Assembly: GCF_021023135.1 (NCBI RefSeq)
Contig: NZ_PGFV01000005.1
Coordinates: forward strand, 62,001-126,000
Source: Brevibacterium sp. CCUG 69071
Lineage (GTDB): Bacteria; Actinomycetota; Actinomycetes; Actinomycetales; Brevibacteriaceae
Direction of reading: 5' to 3'
DNA length: 64,000 nucleotides
Below the pieces are notes generated by a model. It was not told where the DNA came from, ran no database searches, and saw nothing but the letters and a program-made list of their open reading frames with translations. Positions 49,333-57,661 of the stretch are shown piece by piece; the stretch's first letter is position 1; every line of letters starts with the position of its first letter. The position numbers and the translations under genes were made by a program.

Positions 49333-50349
49333 CTATTGGGCGGAGGAGTCGCTGCCGTCTCCGGCGGGAGCCTCACCGTCGGGAGGTGCTCCTCCGCCCT
49401 CGGGTCCGGCGCCGCCCTCGGGCGGCTGACCGCCTTCGCCGCCGCCTCCCCCGGCAGGTGCGGCACCGCCGGTGGGTTCGGTGTCCGTGTCGACGGGGAC
49501 GTCGAGGGAGGCCACGTAGCCGGAGTCGGTGTCGCCGCTGATCGTGGCGAGCTGGTGTTCGCCGCCGTCGTCGCCGAAGACGTTGTCGTCATCGAGGCTG
49601 ATGGCGGCGAGGTTCTTCGCCGATCCGTCGTAGGCCTCGAGTTCGAACACGGCGTTGCAGGCGTCTTCGGTAAGGGCCATCTGCGAGGTGGCGATCGCGT
49701 TCTCGGCATCGGTGATGGAGTCGACGTCGGGGTAGACCTCGAAGTGGATGTGCGTCCACCGCCCGGAGTAGCAGCCCGGGAAGACCGAGGTGAACGACAC
49801 TTCGCCGTTCTCGTCGGCGACCTGGACGCCGCGCAGCCAGGTCGCGTCCTCGACACCGTCGGAGTACATCGAGTACCGGCCCTGGGCGTCGCAGTGCCAG
49901 GCGTAGACGGCGACTCCTTCGAAGGGGGCGTTGTCGCCCGCCATATCGGTGACCTTGAGATTGAAGGTCAGGGGCACGCCCTCGACGGTGTCGGAGCCGT
50001 CGATGTTCGAGCGGATGTCGGAGCGCACGATTCCCGACTCTTCGAGGATGTCCGGTCCGTTGGAGCCGTCTGCCGGGTAGGGGCCGGCCGTTTCGTCGGG
50101 GATCTCCGTGACCGATCCGCTGCTGCTCGAGCTCGAACTCGTCGAGCCGGAGGCTCCGGAGCTGCAGGCGGCCAGGGCCATGGTGCCGACTCCGGCGCCG
50201 ACGAGTCCGAGGACCCCGCGACGGCTGAAGAGGGTGCGGATGTCGAAGGAGGCGCCTTGGTCGACGACCTCCTCCTCTGGACGGTCGAGGAGTCTGCCCT
50301 CAAAGGCGGGGCCGTCGGGTGTCTGGTCCGGTTCGGGTACGCGAGCCAT
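49333..50349 (-). CDS. Tat-exported lipoprotein related to intradiol ring-cleavage dioxygenases
   Basis: Protein of 338 residues. A 41-residue cytoplasmic lead precedes the twin-arginine signal SRRGVLGLV (42-50) and the lipobox LAAC (Cys62), so it is a Tat lipoprotein. A Ser-rich linker then leads to the intradiol dioxygenase fold: DETAGPYP, VYAWHCDAQGRYS, and PGCYSGRWTHIHFEVY with the Tyr and two His iron ligands. The last 60 residues are Gly/Pro-rich low complexity. The aromatic substrate is unknown. It sits directly upstream of tatA-tatC-tatB on the same strand. Confidence 0.87.
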   Translation of the reverse strand: MARVPEPDQTPDGPAFEGRLLDRPEEEVVDQGASFDIRTLFSRRGVLGLVGAGVGTMALAACSSGASGSTSSSSSSSGSVTEIPDETAGPYPADGSNGPDILEESGIVRSDIRSNIDGSDTVEGVPLTFNLKVTDMAGDNAPFEGVAVYAWHCDAQGRYSMYSDGVEDATWLRGVQVADENGEVSFTSVFPGCYSGRWTHIHFEVYPDVDSITDAENAIATSQMALTEDACNAVFELEAYDGSAKNLAAISLDDDNVFGDDGGEHQLATISGDTDSGYVASLDVPVDTDTEPTGGAAPAGGGGGEGGQPPEGGAGPEGGGAPPDGEAPAGDGSDSSAQ

Positions 50350-50420
50350 GAGCTGTCCTTCCTTCGCTGATGTGATGACACCATCGTGGAGGCCGGCTCT
50401 GGCGCGGGACTGTGGCGTTC

Positions 50421-51401
50421 CTAGGTCACAGCTGAGGATGCGGAGGACGAATGTGCGCCGTCCCACCAGTCGAGGACGCGCAGGGCCTGCAGGGTCACCC
50501 ATTTCGAGGGCTGGCCAGGGGGAACGTCGACGTGGAACCACACCTCTCCGTCGTGTCGGTGCCCCTGCAGCCAGGACCCGTCTTCTTCCCGTTGGCTGCG
50601 GATGGACTCGATCGCCTCGCTCATCCGCGGGTCGGGGACCGCTCTGTCGGCCTGCGCCGCGCGTCGGAGGAAGTCGGTCGCGGGGAGGATGCCGTAGAAC
50701 CACCGTCGGGGGTGGAAGAGTGCGAAGACGCGATCGTCGAAGGGTTCGCCGCTGCTCTGCCGACGGAAGAGATCGCGGGTGAGCAGGTATTCTTCTCCCC
50801 GGGCCCGCGCCTCGGCGACCCGTGCGGAATCACCCGTGACCTGTTGGTAGTCGAGCAGTCCGATCAGGGCATTGAGGGTGGAGTGGAATGAGGAGACCTG
50901 CGAACCCTCGACCCATTCGCAGTTCCATCCTCCGTCGTCCTGCTGGTGGGTGAGGAACCAGTCGACGATGCCGTCGACCTCGGCGCCGAGCCAGAGTCCA
51001 TTCGACAGGGTCCAGGAGTTGATGCACACGTCGACCTCGCCGCCCCAATAGGGCAGGTCCTCGTATTCCCAGCGCACCGCGGTGAGCTTCTCTGCGGTGC
51101 CGGCCAGCGCCGAGGCGTCGACTCCCCAGTCGCGCAGATCGTTGAGTGCCCAGGTGGTGGCCGTCCATGGCTGTGGTGTGTCTTCGTCGCCGCTGAAGTT
51201 CGCGGGGAAGAAGGCTCCTCCAGCCCAGGTGCCTTCCGGATCCTGCCGGCTCAGCAGCTCGCGGCTGAATCCTTCGCGCACCACTCGTGCTCGCGTGGAC
51301 TGCCAGGTCTCCTCTGCGGCGCCGAGGAGGTCGCGCTCGACCTGCCACCGCAGGGCGGGGTCGGAGTCGAGAAGCCAGTCAGCCAGTCGTGCATCGATCA
51401 T
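50421..51401 (-). CDS. Squalene-cyclase-like (alpha/alpha toroid) protein of unknown function
   Basis: Soluble protein of 326 residues, start MIDARLADWLLDSDPALRW at 51401. It has repeated helical units with QDPEGTWAGG, QQDDGGWNCEWVEGS and QREEDGSWLQG, the QxxDGxW pattern of terpene cyclase and prenyltransferase toroids. The catalytic DxDD of squalene cyclases is not seen, so catalysis is uncertain. It stands alone between the dioxygenase gene and the tRNA pair. Confidence 0.7.
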   Translation of the reverse strand: MIDARLADWLLDSDPALRWQVERDLLGAAEETWQSTRARVVREGFSRELLSRQDPEGTWAGGAFFPANFSGDEDTPQPWTATTWALNDLRDWGVDASALAGTAEKLTAVRWEYEDLPYWGGEVDVCINSWTLSNGLWLGAEVDGIVDWFLTHQQDDGGWNCEWVEGSQVSSFHSTLNALIGLLDYQQVTGDSARVAEARARGEEYLLTRDLFRRQSSGEPFDDRVFALFHPRRWFYGILPATDFLRRAAQADRAVPDPRMSEAIESIRSQREEDGSWLQGHRHDGEVWFHVDVPPGQPSKWVTLQALRVLDWWDGAHSSSASSAVT

Positions 51402-51498
51402 CGTCGTTCCTCTGCATCCAGCCTCGCCCCGGACGGGTGAGGTTCCTGGCACGAGGCTACGCCGCCCTACGGATGCGCGGAACCTCCGGAGACGAAAG

Positions 51499-51536
51499 AA
51501 CTCCCCCACCGGACTGTCCGTCCTGGTGAGGGAGTT
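51499..51536 (-). terminator. Terminator of the tRNA-Thr/tRNA-Met transcript
   Basis: Stem AACTCCC..CCACCGGAC pairing with GTCCTGGTG..GGGAGTT around a short loop, followed on the minus strand by a T-rich CTTTC stretch. It begins 3 bp past the tRNA-Met CCA end. Confidence 0.65.
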
Positions 51537-51539
51537 GAG

Positions 51540-51616
51540 TGGTAGCGGGAGGGGGACTCGATCCCCCGACCTCACGATTATGAGTCGTGCGCTCTAACCA
51601 GCTGAGCTACCCCGCC
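51540..51616 (-). tRNA. tRNA-Met (anticodon CAT), CCA encoded
   Basis: Seventy-four bases plus an encoded CCA. Acceptor stem GGCGGGG/TCCCGCT, anticodon loop CTCATAA. The D-stem and GGTTAGAGC region match actinobacterial elongator tRNA-Met. Odd point: the T-loop reads ATCGAGT, with A where T54 is nearly always found. A CAT anticodon could also be tRNA-Ile2, but the body favours Met. Confidence 0.88.
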
Positions 51617-51643
51617 CCAGCGCCGCAATCTAGGCGACACGAG

Positions 51644-51716
51644 AGCCCCGAAAGGGAATCGAACCCTTGACCTTCTCCTTACCATGGAGATGCTCTGCCG
51701 ACTGAGCTATCGGGGC
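51644..51716 (-). tRNA. tRNA-Thr (anticodon GGT)
   Basis: Seventy-three bases. Acceptor GCCCCGA/TCGGGGC, anticodon stem-loop TCTCC-ATGGTAA-GGAGA with GGT, T-loop TTCGATT. It lies 27 bp upstream of tRNA-Met and is probably cotranscribed. Confidence 0.95.
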
Positions 51717-51795
51717 AACAGGTAAGAATTTACACGGGTTTCCATGACCGGGGCAAATCCGGTCTCGGTGACCTCACTCACAAATCGCCCGACTC

Positions 51796-52596
51796 CTACT
51801 TCACGGGATCGAATCGGCCGGCCAGGAACCCCTGCAGCCGCCCGGGCTGATTGGTGATGATCCCATCGACCTCGGCGTCGAGGAGCTCCCGCCATTCGTT
51901 CATCCCGTCGACCGTCCACACGAACACGCCGAGGTCGTTGTCGCGGATCTCGGCGACGACCGATTTGCGCAGACTGAAGCCCTTGTACGAGGGGTTGATC
52001 GCGACCGCACCGAGACCGCGGGCGATCTCGATGTCCTCGGGCTTGGGCACCATCCGGAGCAGGAAGCGAGTGACCATCGGCAGCAGATCCCGGCAGGTCT
52101 CGAGGGTCTCGGTGTTGAAGGACTGGACGACCATCCGGTCGGCCGTGCCGGTCTCGACGACGAGCTCGGCGATGCGGGCCACCGCACCGGAGGACCACTC
52201 CCCCTTGAGCTCGAGGAGGAGCTCACCACCTCGGTGCTGGATATCGCGCATCACCGCGGCCAGCGTGGGAATCCGCACCCCGGTGAAACCAGGGCCCATC
52301 CACGACCCGGCATCGACGAAGGACAGCTCCTCGGCGGTCAGGTTCGCGACCGGACCCTTCCGGTTCGTGGTCCGGTCGAGATCGGGATCGTGGAGGATGA
52401 CGGGAACACCATCGGCACTCGTCGAGGTGTCGACCTCGATGAAATCCACGCCGAGGGCACGAGCGGCATCGACCGCGGCGAGACTGTTCTCCGGCACCAC
52501 CGCGGAGTAACCTCGGTGCGCGATGACCAGCGGACGGTTCATCGATCCGGGTCGCTCGGTCATGCCTCGCTCATGCAGGAACTGCAGAAAACTCAT
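51796..52596 (-). CDS. Glycerophosphodiester phosphodiesterase family protein
   Basis: TIM-barrel hydrolase of 266 residues that releases glycerol 3-phosphate from deacylated phospholipids. Motifs: LVIAHRGYSAVVPENSLAA with the catalytic His, FIEVDTS, VILHDPDLDRTTN with the second His, and LLLELKGEW. No signal peptide is seen, so it is likely cytoplasmic. Starts at residues 1, 12 or 19 are possible; no strong ribosome-binding site decides. It is divergent from the transporter gene at 52727. Confidence 0.88.
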   Translation of the reverse strand: MSFLQFLHERGMTERPGSMNRPLVIAHRGYSAVVPENSLAAVDAARALGVDFIEVDTSTSADGVPVILHDPDLDRTTNRKGPVANLTAEELSFVDAGSWMGPGFTGVRIPTLAAVMRDIQHRGGELLLELKGEWSSGAVARIAELVVETGTADRMVVQSFNTETLETCRDLLPMVTRFLLRMVPKPEDIEIARGLGAVAINPSYKGFSLRKSVVAEIRDNDLGVFVWTVDGMNEWRELLDAEVDGIITNQPGRLQGFLAGRFDPVK

Positions 52597-52726
52597 ACGC
52601 CCACACTATGCCCTACCGCCTGCGCACGTAGTCCCACAGTTCAGGAAACGAGGACGAAACACGCTCAGAGCTCCGATGACGTACTATCTTGTGAGCTGAT
52701 TCACTTTCCCCTAAGAAGGGCTCACC

Positions 52727-53899
52727 ATGGAAGCCATATTCGCAGCCGCGATCGTCCTCGCCTTCATCGCTCTCGGCGAACTGATCTCGATCTGGTCCAA
52801 AGCGCGGGTGCCCAGCCTGCTCGTCGCAATGCTCGGCATCTTCATCTTCGCGAAGATCGGCATCGTCCCCGACACCGTCGTCGACGACTCGATGCTCGTG
52901 CAGATCTACACCATCCTCGTCGCACCCCTGCTCTTCCACATGGGTACGCTCATCCCCCTGCGGGTGATGCTCAAACAGTGGCGCTCGGTCATTATCGCCG
53001 TAGCCGGAATGCTCGCCGCCGTCCTCCTCATCCTCGTCGTGGTCGCCCCGCTCTTCGGCTTCGAGACCTTCGTCGCCGGCTCCGGACCGCTGGCCGGGGG
53101 CATCGTCGCTACCGGCCTGACCACCGAGGGCCTAACGGCCCATGGAGCCGCCTCATCAATCATCGTGCTGCCCGCCCTCGTGCTCATGCTCCAGTCACTG
53201 CCGTCGATGCCGATGACGAACTTCCTGCTCCGCCGCTATGCCACCAAACTGCGCGACAGCGGCGAACTCTACGAACTCGCCGCCGCCCATCACGAGGAGG
53301 ACCAGGAGGCCGCGACAAAGAAGAAGCTCGTCACCTTGCCGCACTTTCTCGTCGACAATCAGCTCTTCATGCTCTTCCTCATCCTCGTCGGCGGTTCGCT
53401 CGCGACGCTCATTGCGATCCCGACCCACATCCCATCGTCGATCGTCGCTCTCATCCTCGGCATCATCGCCACCGCGATCGGGCTCTCCCCGGACAAGGCG
53501 ATGGAGCGATCGAACTCCTTCGGCGTCGCCATGGCCGGCGTCATTGCCATCGTCATGGCCCCGCTGGTGGCCGCTTCGGTGCAGGACGTGATCAACGCCT
53601 TCCTGCCCACCGTCACGATCCTCATCGTCGGCGGCGCGGGCATCATCGGCGGTGGTTACATCGCCACCAAGCTGCTGCGGTGGAAGTCCACCCTGGGCAT
53701 GTCGGTGGCGCTGACCGCCATGTACGGTTTCCCCGCCGACTACCTCCTGACCAACGAGGTGGCCCGATCGATCGCCCGCGACGACGATGAGAAGGAGGCC
53801 CTGCTCAACGTCATGCTCCCGCCGATGCTCGTCGGCGGCTTCACCTCGGTCTCGGCAGGTTCCGTGGTCATCGCCAGCGTGCTCGTGAGCCTCCTGTGA
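52727..53899 (+). CDS. Polytopic transporter paired with an amidohydrolase
   Basis: Membrane protein of 390 residues with about ten hydrophobic helices in two halves around a charged cytoplasmic loop (about 165-205, HHEEDQEAATKKK). Helix pairs such as GGIVATGLTTEGLTAHGAASS and VALTAMYGFPADYLLTNEVAR recall sodium/glutamate-type carriers, but I cannot name the family with confidence. AGAAGGGCTCACC precedes the ATG. The stop overlaps the start of the M20 peptidase gene (GTGA), so the pair probably imports and hydrolyses one N-acyl or peptide substrate. Confidence 0.72.
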   Translation: MEAIFAAAIVLAFIALGELISIWSKARVPSLLVAMLGIFIFAKIGIVPDTVVDDSMLVQIYTILVAPLLFHMGTLIPLRVMLKQWRSVIIAVAGMLAAVLLILVVVAPLFGFETFVAGSGPLAGGIVATGLTTEGLTAHGAASSIIVLPALVLMLQSLPSMPMTNFLLRRYATKLRDSGELYELAAAHHEEDQEAATKKKLVTLPHFLVDNQLFMLFLILVGGSLATLIAIPTHIPSSIVALILGIIATAIGLSPDKAMERSNSFGVAMAGVIAIVMAPLVAASVQDVINAFLPTVTILIVGGAGIIGGGYIATKLLRWKSTLGMSVALTAMYGFPADYLLTNEVARSIARDDDEKEALLNVMLPPMLVGGFTSVSAGSVVIASVLVSLL

Positions 53900-55128
53900 G
53901 CGGCGTGACCAGCGCCGGTCAGGACCTCTTGACCGAGGCCGCCGGACTCCTGCCGCAGCTGCAGGAGCTGCGACGCAGACTCCACGCCGACCCCGAGGTC
54001 GGACTCGATCTCCCACGCACCCAGGCCACGGTGCTGGAGTCCCTGGCCGACCTCGACCTCGAGATCACCACCGGGGAGGGAACCACCTCGGTGGTGGCCG
54101 TGCTGCGGGGCACCCATCCGGACAGACCGGCCGAGGCTCCCGCGGTGCTGCTGCGCGGGGACATGGACGCCCTACCCGTCGAGGAGCTGACCGCAGAGCC
54201 GTTCGCCTCGACCAACGGGAACATGCACGCCTGCGGACACGACCTGCACACCGCCGGACTCGTCGGTGCCGCACGCCTGCTCCACACCCACCGCGGCGAG
54301 CTGCGCGGAGATGTCGTGTTCATGTTCCAGCCGGGCGAGGAGGGGTACAACGGGGCGTCGGTGATGATCGCCGAAGGCGTCCTCGACGCCGCTGGCCCGC
54401 GGGCGATCGCGGCCTTCGGCGCCCACGTCCATATGGGCGAGCGCGGGGTCGTCGCCACCAGGCCCGGGACCCTGCAGGCCGGTTCGAACGTCCTGCACGT
54501 CACGATCAACGGCCACGGCGGCCACGGCTCCCAACCGGTCACGGCGGTCGACCCGGTTCCGGCCCTGGCCGAGCTCGTCACCGCTCTGCAGAACATGGTC
54601 AGCCGCCGCATCGACGTCTTCGACCCGATCGCGCTCTCGGTCACCCAGTTGCAGGCCAGTGAGGCCGTCAACGTCATCCCCGCCTCGGCGAGCCTCGGAG
54701 CCACCGTACGGACCCTCTCCGAGGATTCTCTTGACACCGTCCGGACTCGGTCGAAGCAGTTGGCCGAGGGCATCGCCGCCGCCCACGGGTGCACCGCCGA
54801 GGTCGACTTCGAGGTCCAGTACCCCGTCACCGTCAACGACGAGGACGAGACCGCCTGGGCCCTCGACGAGGTCCGCGGTCTCCTCGGCGATGACAGGGTG
54901 GAGGTCCTCGAACAGCCGATCATGCCCAGCGAGGACTTCTCCTTCGTCCTCGCCGAGGTGCCGGGAACGTACATGATGCTCGGGGCCAAACGCACCGATG
55001 TGCCCGAGGAGCGCCAGGGGAACAACCACTCCCCCTTCGTCGTCTTCGACGATTCGGTGCTCGGGGATCAGGCCGGACTGCTCGCGCACCTGGCGATCGC
55101 AAGGCTCACGGCCGAGATGTCCGCGTAA
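53896..55128 (+). CDS. M20 family amidohydrolase (hippurate hydrolase/aminoacylase-like)
   Basis: Metallopeptidase-family enzyme of 410 residues from a GTG overlapping the transporter stop. Two-metal-site motifs are visible: LLRGDMDALPV, MHACGHDLHTA with Cys, His and His, FMFQPGEEG with the catalytic Glu, AHVHMGERG, and NNHSPFVVF. The dimerisation domain lies between (NGHGGHGSQP). M20D members cleave N-acyl amino acids. It is cotranslated with a transporter that probably brings the substrate. Confidence 0.92.
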   Translation: MSGVTSAGQDLLTEAAGLLPQLQELRRRLHADPEVGLDLPRTQATVLESLADLDLEITTGEGTTSVVAVLRGTHPDRPAEAPAVLLRGDMDALPVEELTAEPFASTNGNMHACGHDLHTAGLVGAARLLHTHRGELRGDVVFMFQPGEEGYNGASVMIAEGVLDAAGPRAIAAFGAHVHMGERGVVATRPGTLQAGSNVLHVTINGHGGHGSQPVTAVDPVPALAELVTALQNMVSRRIDVFDPIALSVTQLQASEAVNVIPASASLGATVRTLSEDSLDTVRTRSKQLAEGIAAAHGCTAEVDFEVQYPVTVNDEDETAWALDEVRGLLGDDRVEVLEQPIMPSEDFSFVLAEVPGTYMMLGAKRTDVPEERQGNNHSPFVVFDDSVLGDQAGLLAHLAIARLTAEMSA

Positions 55129-55185
55129 CCGAATCGGAACACGACTGCCCACCCGGCTCACCAGGGCCTGGCTAGCACTGCCAGT

Positions 55186-55440
55186 GTGACTCCATCGATC
55201 CCCCGGACCCGTGACCTGACCCTCGACCTCGCCCGCGTGGTCTGCGTGCTCATCGTCGTCTTCGTCCATCTCGTACTCACCGGGGTGCAGCTGCTGTGGC
55301 TGCCGATGCCTGCCCCGGGTAGCGGGGTGTGGTGGCTGAGCCGACCGCTCTTCGTCATCGCGGTCCTGCTGCTCGTGTGGGCGATCTCGACGGGGACCAA
55401 ACGGTGGGAGAGCCCGAAGCCGGTGCTCGCGCCGCGGTGG
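55186..55440 (+). pseudogene. Remnant of an acyltransferase-3 family gene
   Basis: From a GTG at 55186, reading gives RDLTLDLARVVCVLIVVFVH, the first helix of OafA-type membrane acyltransferases (usually 350-400 residues). After only about 35 further residues comes SRPLFVIAVLLLVWAI, which resembles the last helix of such proteins. The reading frame then continues antisense to the DUF1992 gene without protein-like sequence. It looks like a gene that lost its middle. Confidence 0.55.
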
Positions 55441-55454
55441 TCCTCACCAGCGGT

Positions 55455-55988
55455 TCAGCCTCGACGGAAGGACCACCACCGGCGCCGAGGTGACGGCGGG
55501 GTCTCCGCGCCATCGCCGTTCGTCGGTTCTTCGGCCCGGTCCGCGGCCCGCTCGCTGTCCGACCTCCGCTCCCGCCAGGCGGCGACCTCCTTCTCGACAT
55601 CGCGGGGCGGGGTGAACACGGGTGGGCCTTCGCGCAGGTCCATCACGGCGGCGCGGACTCGGGCATTGAAGCCGGCGAGGTAGTCCCGGACGTCGGCTTC
55701 GCGGGTGAAGGCGTCGAGAGTGTCCTCGAGTACCGCGCTCTCCTTGCGCAGCTGGAAGGCGGCGGGGGCGACCCCGCTCATGTCCTCGCGCTCCATCTTC
55801 TGTTTGATCCACCAGTCGGGATCCTCGGAGTTGTGCAGTCCGCTCAGGGGTCTGCCCAGTCCGGGCAGGTCGTCGAAGTCACCGCGCCTGATCGCCTCGT
55901 CGAGTGCGGATTCGACGATGGCGTTGCGGTCCTCGAGCGAGTTCATCCGCTTGGGTGCGTGGTCGTCGTTCGCATCGCCGTTCATCAC
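55455..55988 (-). CDS. DUF1992 (DnaJ-homologue subfamily C-28-like) protein
   Basis: Small protein of 177 residues. The conserved segment reads IVESALDEAIRRGDFDDLPG, then LGRPL and DPDWWIKQKM (about 25-70), the DUF1992 signature found also in eukaryotic DNAJC28. A helical region and a charged tail follow; no J domain is present. Two adjacent Met codons begin the frame. Its 3' end lies against the acyltransferase remnant. Function is unknown. Confidence 0.85.
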   Translation of the reverse strand: MMNGDANDDHAPKRMNSLEDRNAIVESALDEAIRRGDFDDLPGLGRPLSGLHNSEDPDWWIKQKMEREDMSGVAPAAFQLRKESAVLEDTLDAFTREADVRDYLAGFNARVRAAVMDLREGPPVFTPPRDVEKEVAAWRERRSDSERAADRAEEPTNGDGAETPPSPRRRWWSFRRG

Positions 55989-56050
55989 TGTGCCCCTCGT
56001 GTCCGCTTATCCCTACGCTATGGACTCGGGAGCTCCGAGGCAAGGGAAAA

Positions 56051-56079
56051 GCCCCGTGACCAGAAACTGGTCACGGGGC
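56051..56079 (-). terminator. Terminator of tRNA-Tyr
   Basis: Perfect 13-bp stem GCCCCGTGACCAG with loop AAA, followed on the minus strand by TTTT. It begins 15 bp past the tRNA 3' end. Confidence 0.85.
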
Positions 56080-56093
56080 TGATCCGCTCTGCG

Positions 56094-56175
56094 TGGCAGA
56101 TGAAGGATTCGAACCTTCGAAGGCAATGCCGGCTGATTTACAGTCAGCTCCCTTTGGCCGCTCGGGCAATCTGCC
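56094..56175 (-). tRNA. tRNA-Tyr (anticodon GTA)
   Basis: Class II tRNA of 82 bases with a long variable arm. Acceptor GGCAGAT/ATCTGCC, anticodon loop CTGTAAA with GTA, T-loop TTCGAAT. CCA is not encoded. Confidence 0.95.
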
Positions 56176-56334
56176 GCAGGTGGCGCTCGATGAGCACTCG
56201 AAAAGAATACTAGCAGCGGGACCGTTTTACCAACTCGATAGACGCAGGTCACAATTGCCGGTCTCGACTAGACTCGGGCATCAGTGACTCACCCATACCG
56301 GCTGCTGCCGGTCACCGACCACGAAGGAGCTTCC

Positions 56335-56826
56335 ATGGCCAGCGAATCATCGTTCGACATCGTCAGCAAGGTCGATCGGCAGGAGGCCGACAACGCCCTC
56401 AATCAGGCTGCGAAGGAGGTCAACTCCCGTTACGACTTCCGCGGCACCGATGCCTCGATCGCCTGGAGCGGCGAGGCCGTGCAGATGAAGGCCAACAGCG
56501 AGGACCGAGTCAAGGCCATCCTCGACGTCTTCCAGTCGAAGCTGGTCAAGCGCGGAATCTCGCTGAAGTCCCTCGAGGACGGCGAGCCCTACCCGTCCGG
56601 CAAGGAGTATCGCATCGATGCCTCGATCAAGGAGGGCATCGACAAGGACAATGCGAAGAAGATCTCGAAGATCATCCGCGACGAGGGCCCCAAAGGCGTC
56701 AAGGCGCAGATCCAGGGCGATGAGCTGCGCGTGAGCTCGAAAAAGCGCGATGACCTGCAGGAGGTCATCGCCCTGCTCAAGAGCCAGGACCTCGAGGTCG
56801 ACCTGCAGTTCGTCAACTACCGCTAG
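56335..56826 (+). CDS. YajQ family cyclic-nucleotide/RNA-binding protein
   Basis: Cytoplasmic protein of 163 residues with the two ferredoxin-like domains of YajQ (UPF0234): [20 protein letters not shown], then [13 protein letters not shown] and [14 protein letters not shown] near the C-terminus. Some homologues bind cyclic di-GMP. Start 56335 follows GAAGGAG with good spacing. A TAGACT -10 lies at 56269-56274. It is monocistronic and converges on the hydrolase gene. Confidence 0.93.
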   Translation: MASESSFDIVSKVDRQEADNALNQAAKEVNSRYDFRGTDASIAWSGEAVQMKANSEDRVKAILDVFQSKLVKRGISLKSLEDGEPYPSGKEYRIDASIKEGIDKDNAKKISKIIRDEGPKGVKAQIQGDELRVSSKKRDDLQEVIALLKSQDLEVDLQFVNYR

Positions 56827-56844
56827 AGGCAGGGCCGGGCTCCC

Positions 56845-57603
56845 TCACCCTGCCGAGAGGCTGCGGGCGAACTCCGTGAGTTCGCCCGTGACCGCGGTGC
56901 TCATCTGCTCGTCATCGATGCTCGGTGTCCCGTCGCCGCTCTGCGGCCCGTAGTCGCCGAAGCTCGCGTGACTGGCACCGGGAATCTCGACCATCCGGGC
57001 AGAAGCGGGCAGATGGTCACGGTTCTCCGCGATCTTCTGCGGTGTGGAGAGTCCGTCGGCGCTGCCGGAGAGACTGAGCACGGGAATGTCCGAATCGGAG
57101 ATATCTGTTCCGCAGTAGGAGGCGAAGAGGACGAGGGCCGCGGCCTCGGAGGCCGCGGAACACGCGCGCACCCCGCCCATCGAGTGGCCACCGACCATCC
57201 ACGTCTCGACCTCGGGCACATGCCCGGTGAACGCCGTGAGCCCGCGCGGGTCGAAGAGAGCCAGACCCAGCCAGGGTTTGACGATGACCACAGTGGTCCC
57301 GGTGTCGACGGCCAGTCCGACCAGTCGTGCGGCGTAGGCGTCGGCATCGACCTTCGCCCCCGGATAGAAGACGAGCCCGAGGCTCGAATCGGCCTCTCCC
57401 GTGGGGCGCAGCACCATGGCATCCGCATCCTCGGCCACCTCGAGGCCAGGCTCGGTGAGAACGGACTCCAACGGTCCCGGTTCGGCCTCCATCACGCCGG
57501 TCTTCGCCCACACCGCCAGCGCGATCGCCGCACCGACGATGATCACGAGGAGGACGGCGATCAGGCGGATCGCCCACCGGCGCACGGTTCGAGCAGAGGC
57601 CAC
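56845..57603 (-). CDS. Membrane-anchored alpha/beta hydrolase
   Basis: Protein of 252 residues from GTG 57603. An N-terminal signal anchor (about 9-33, WAIRLIAVLLVIIVGAAIALAVW) places the catalytic domain outside. The nucleophile elbow is VGGHSMGGVRA (Ser about 140), the acid Asp is in SGSADGLST, and the His in PGASHASFGDYGPQSGDG. The set matches an extracytoplasmic alpha/beta-hydrolase family of Actinobacteria; the substrate is not known. Confidence 0.85.
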   Translation of the reverse strand: MASARTVRRWAIRLIAVLLVIIVGAAIALAVWAKTGVMEAEPGPLESVLTEPGLEVAEDADAMVLRPTGEADSSLGLVFYPGAKVDADAYAARLVGLAVDTGTTVVIVKPWLGLALFDPRGLTAFTGHVPEVETWMVGGHSMGGVRACSAASEAAALVLFASYCGTDISDSDIPVLSLSGSADGLSTPQKIAENRDHLPASARMVEIPGASHASFGDYGPQSGDGTPSIDDEQMSTAVTGELTEFARSLSAG

Positions 57604-57661
57604 GTCTGGATCCTACTCTTCCAGGATGACCGCCGACGCCGCAGCAGGCCCAAGAGACGAT

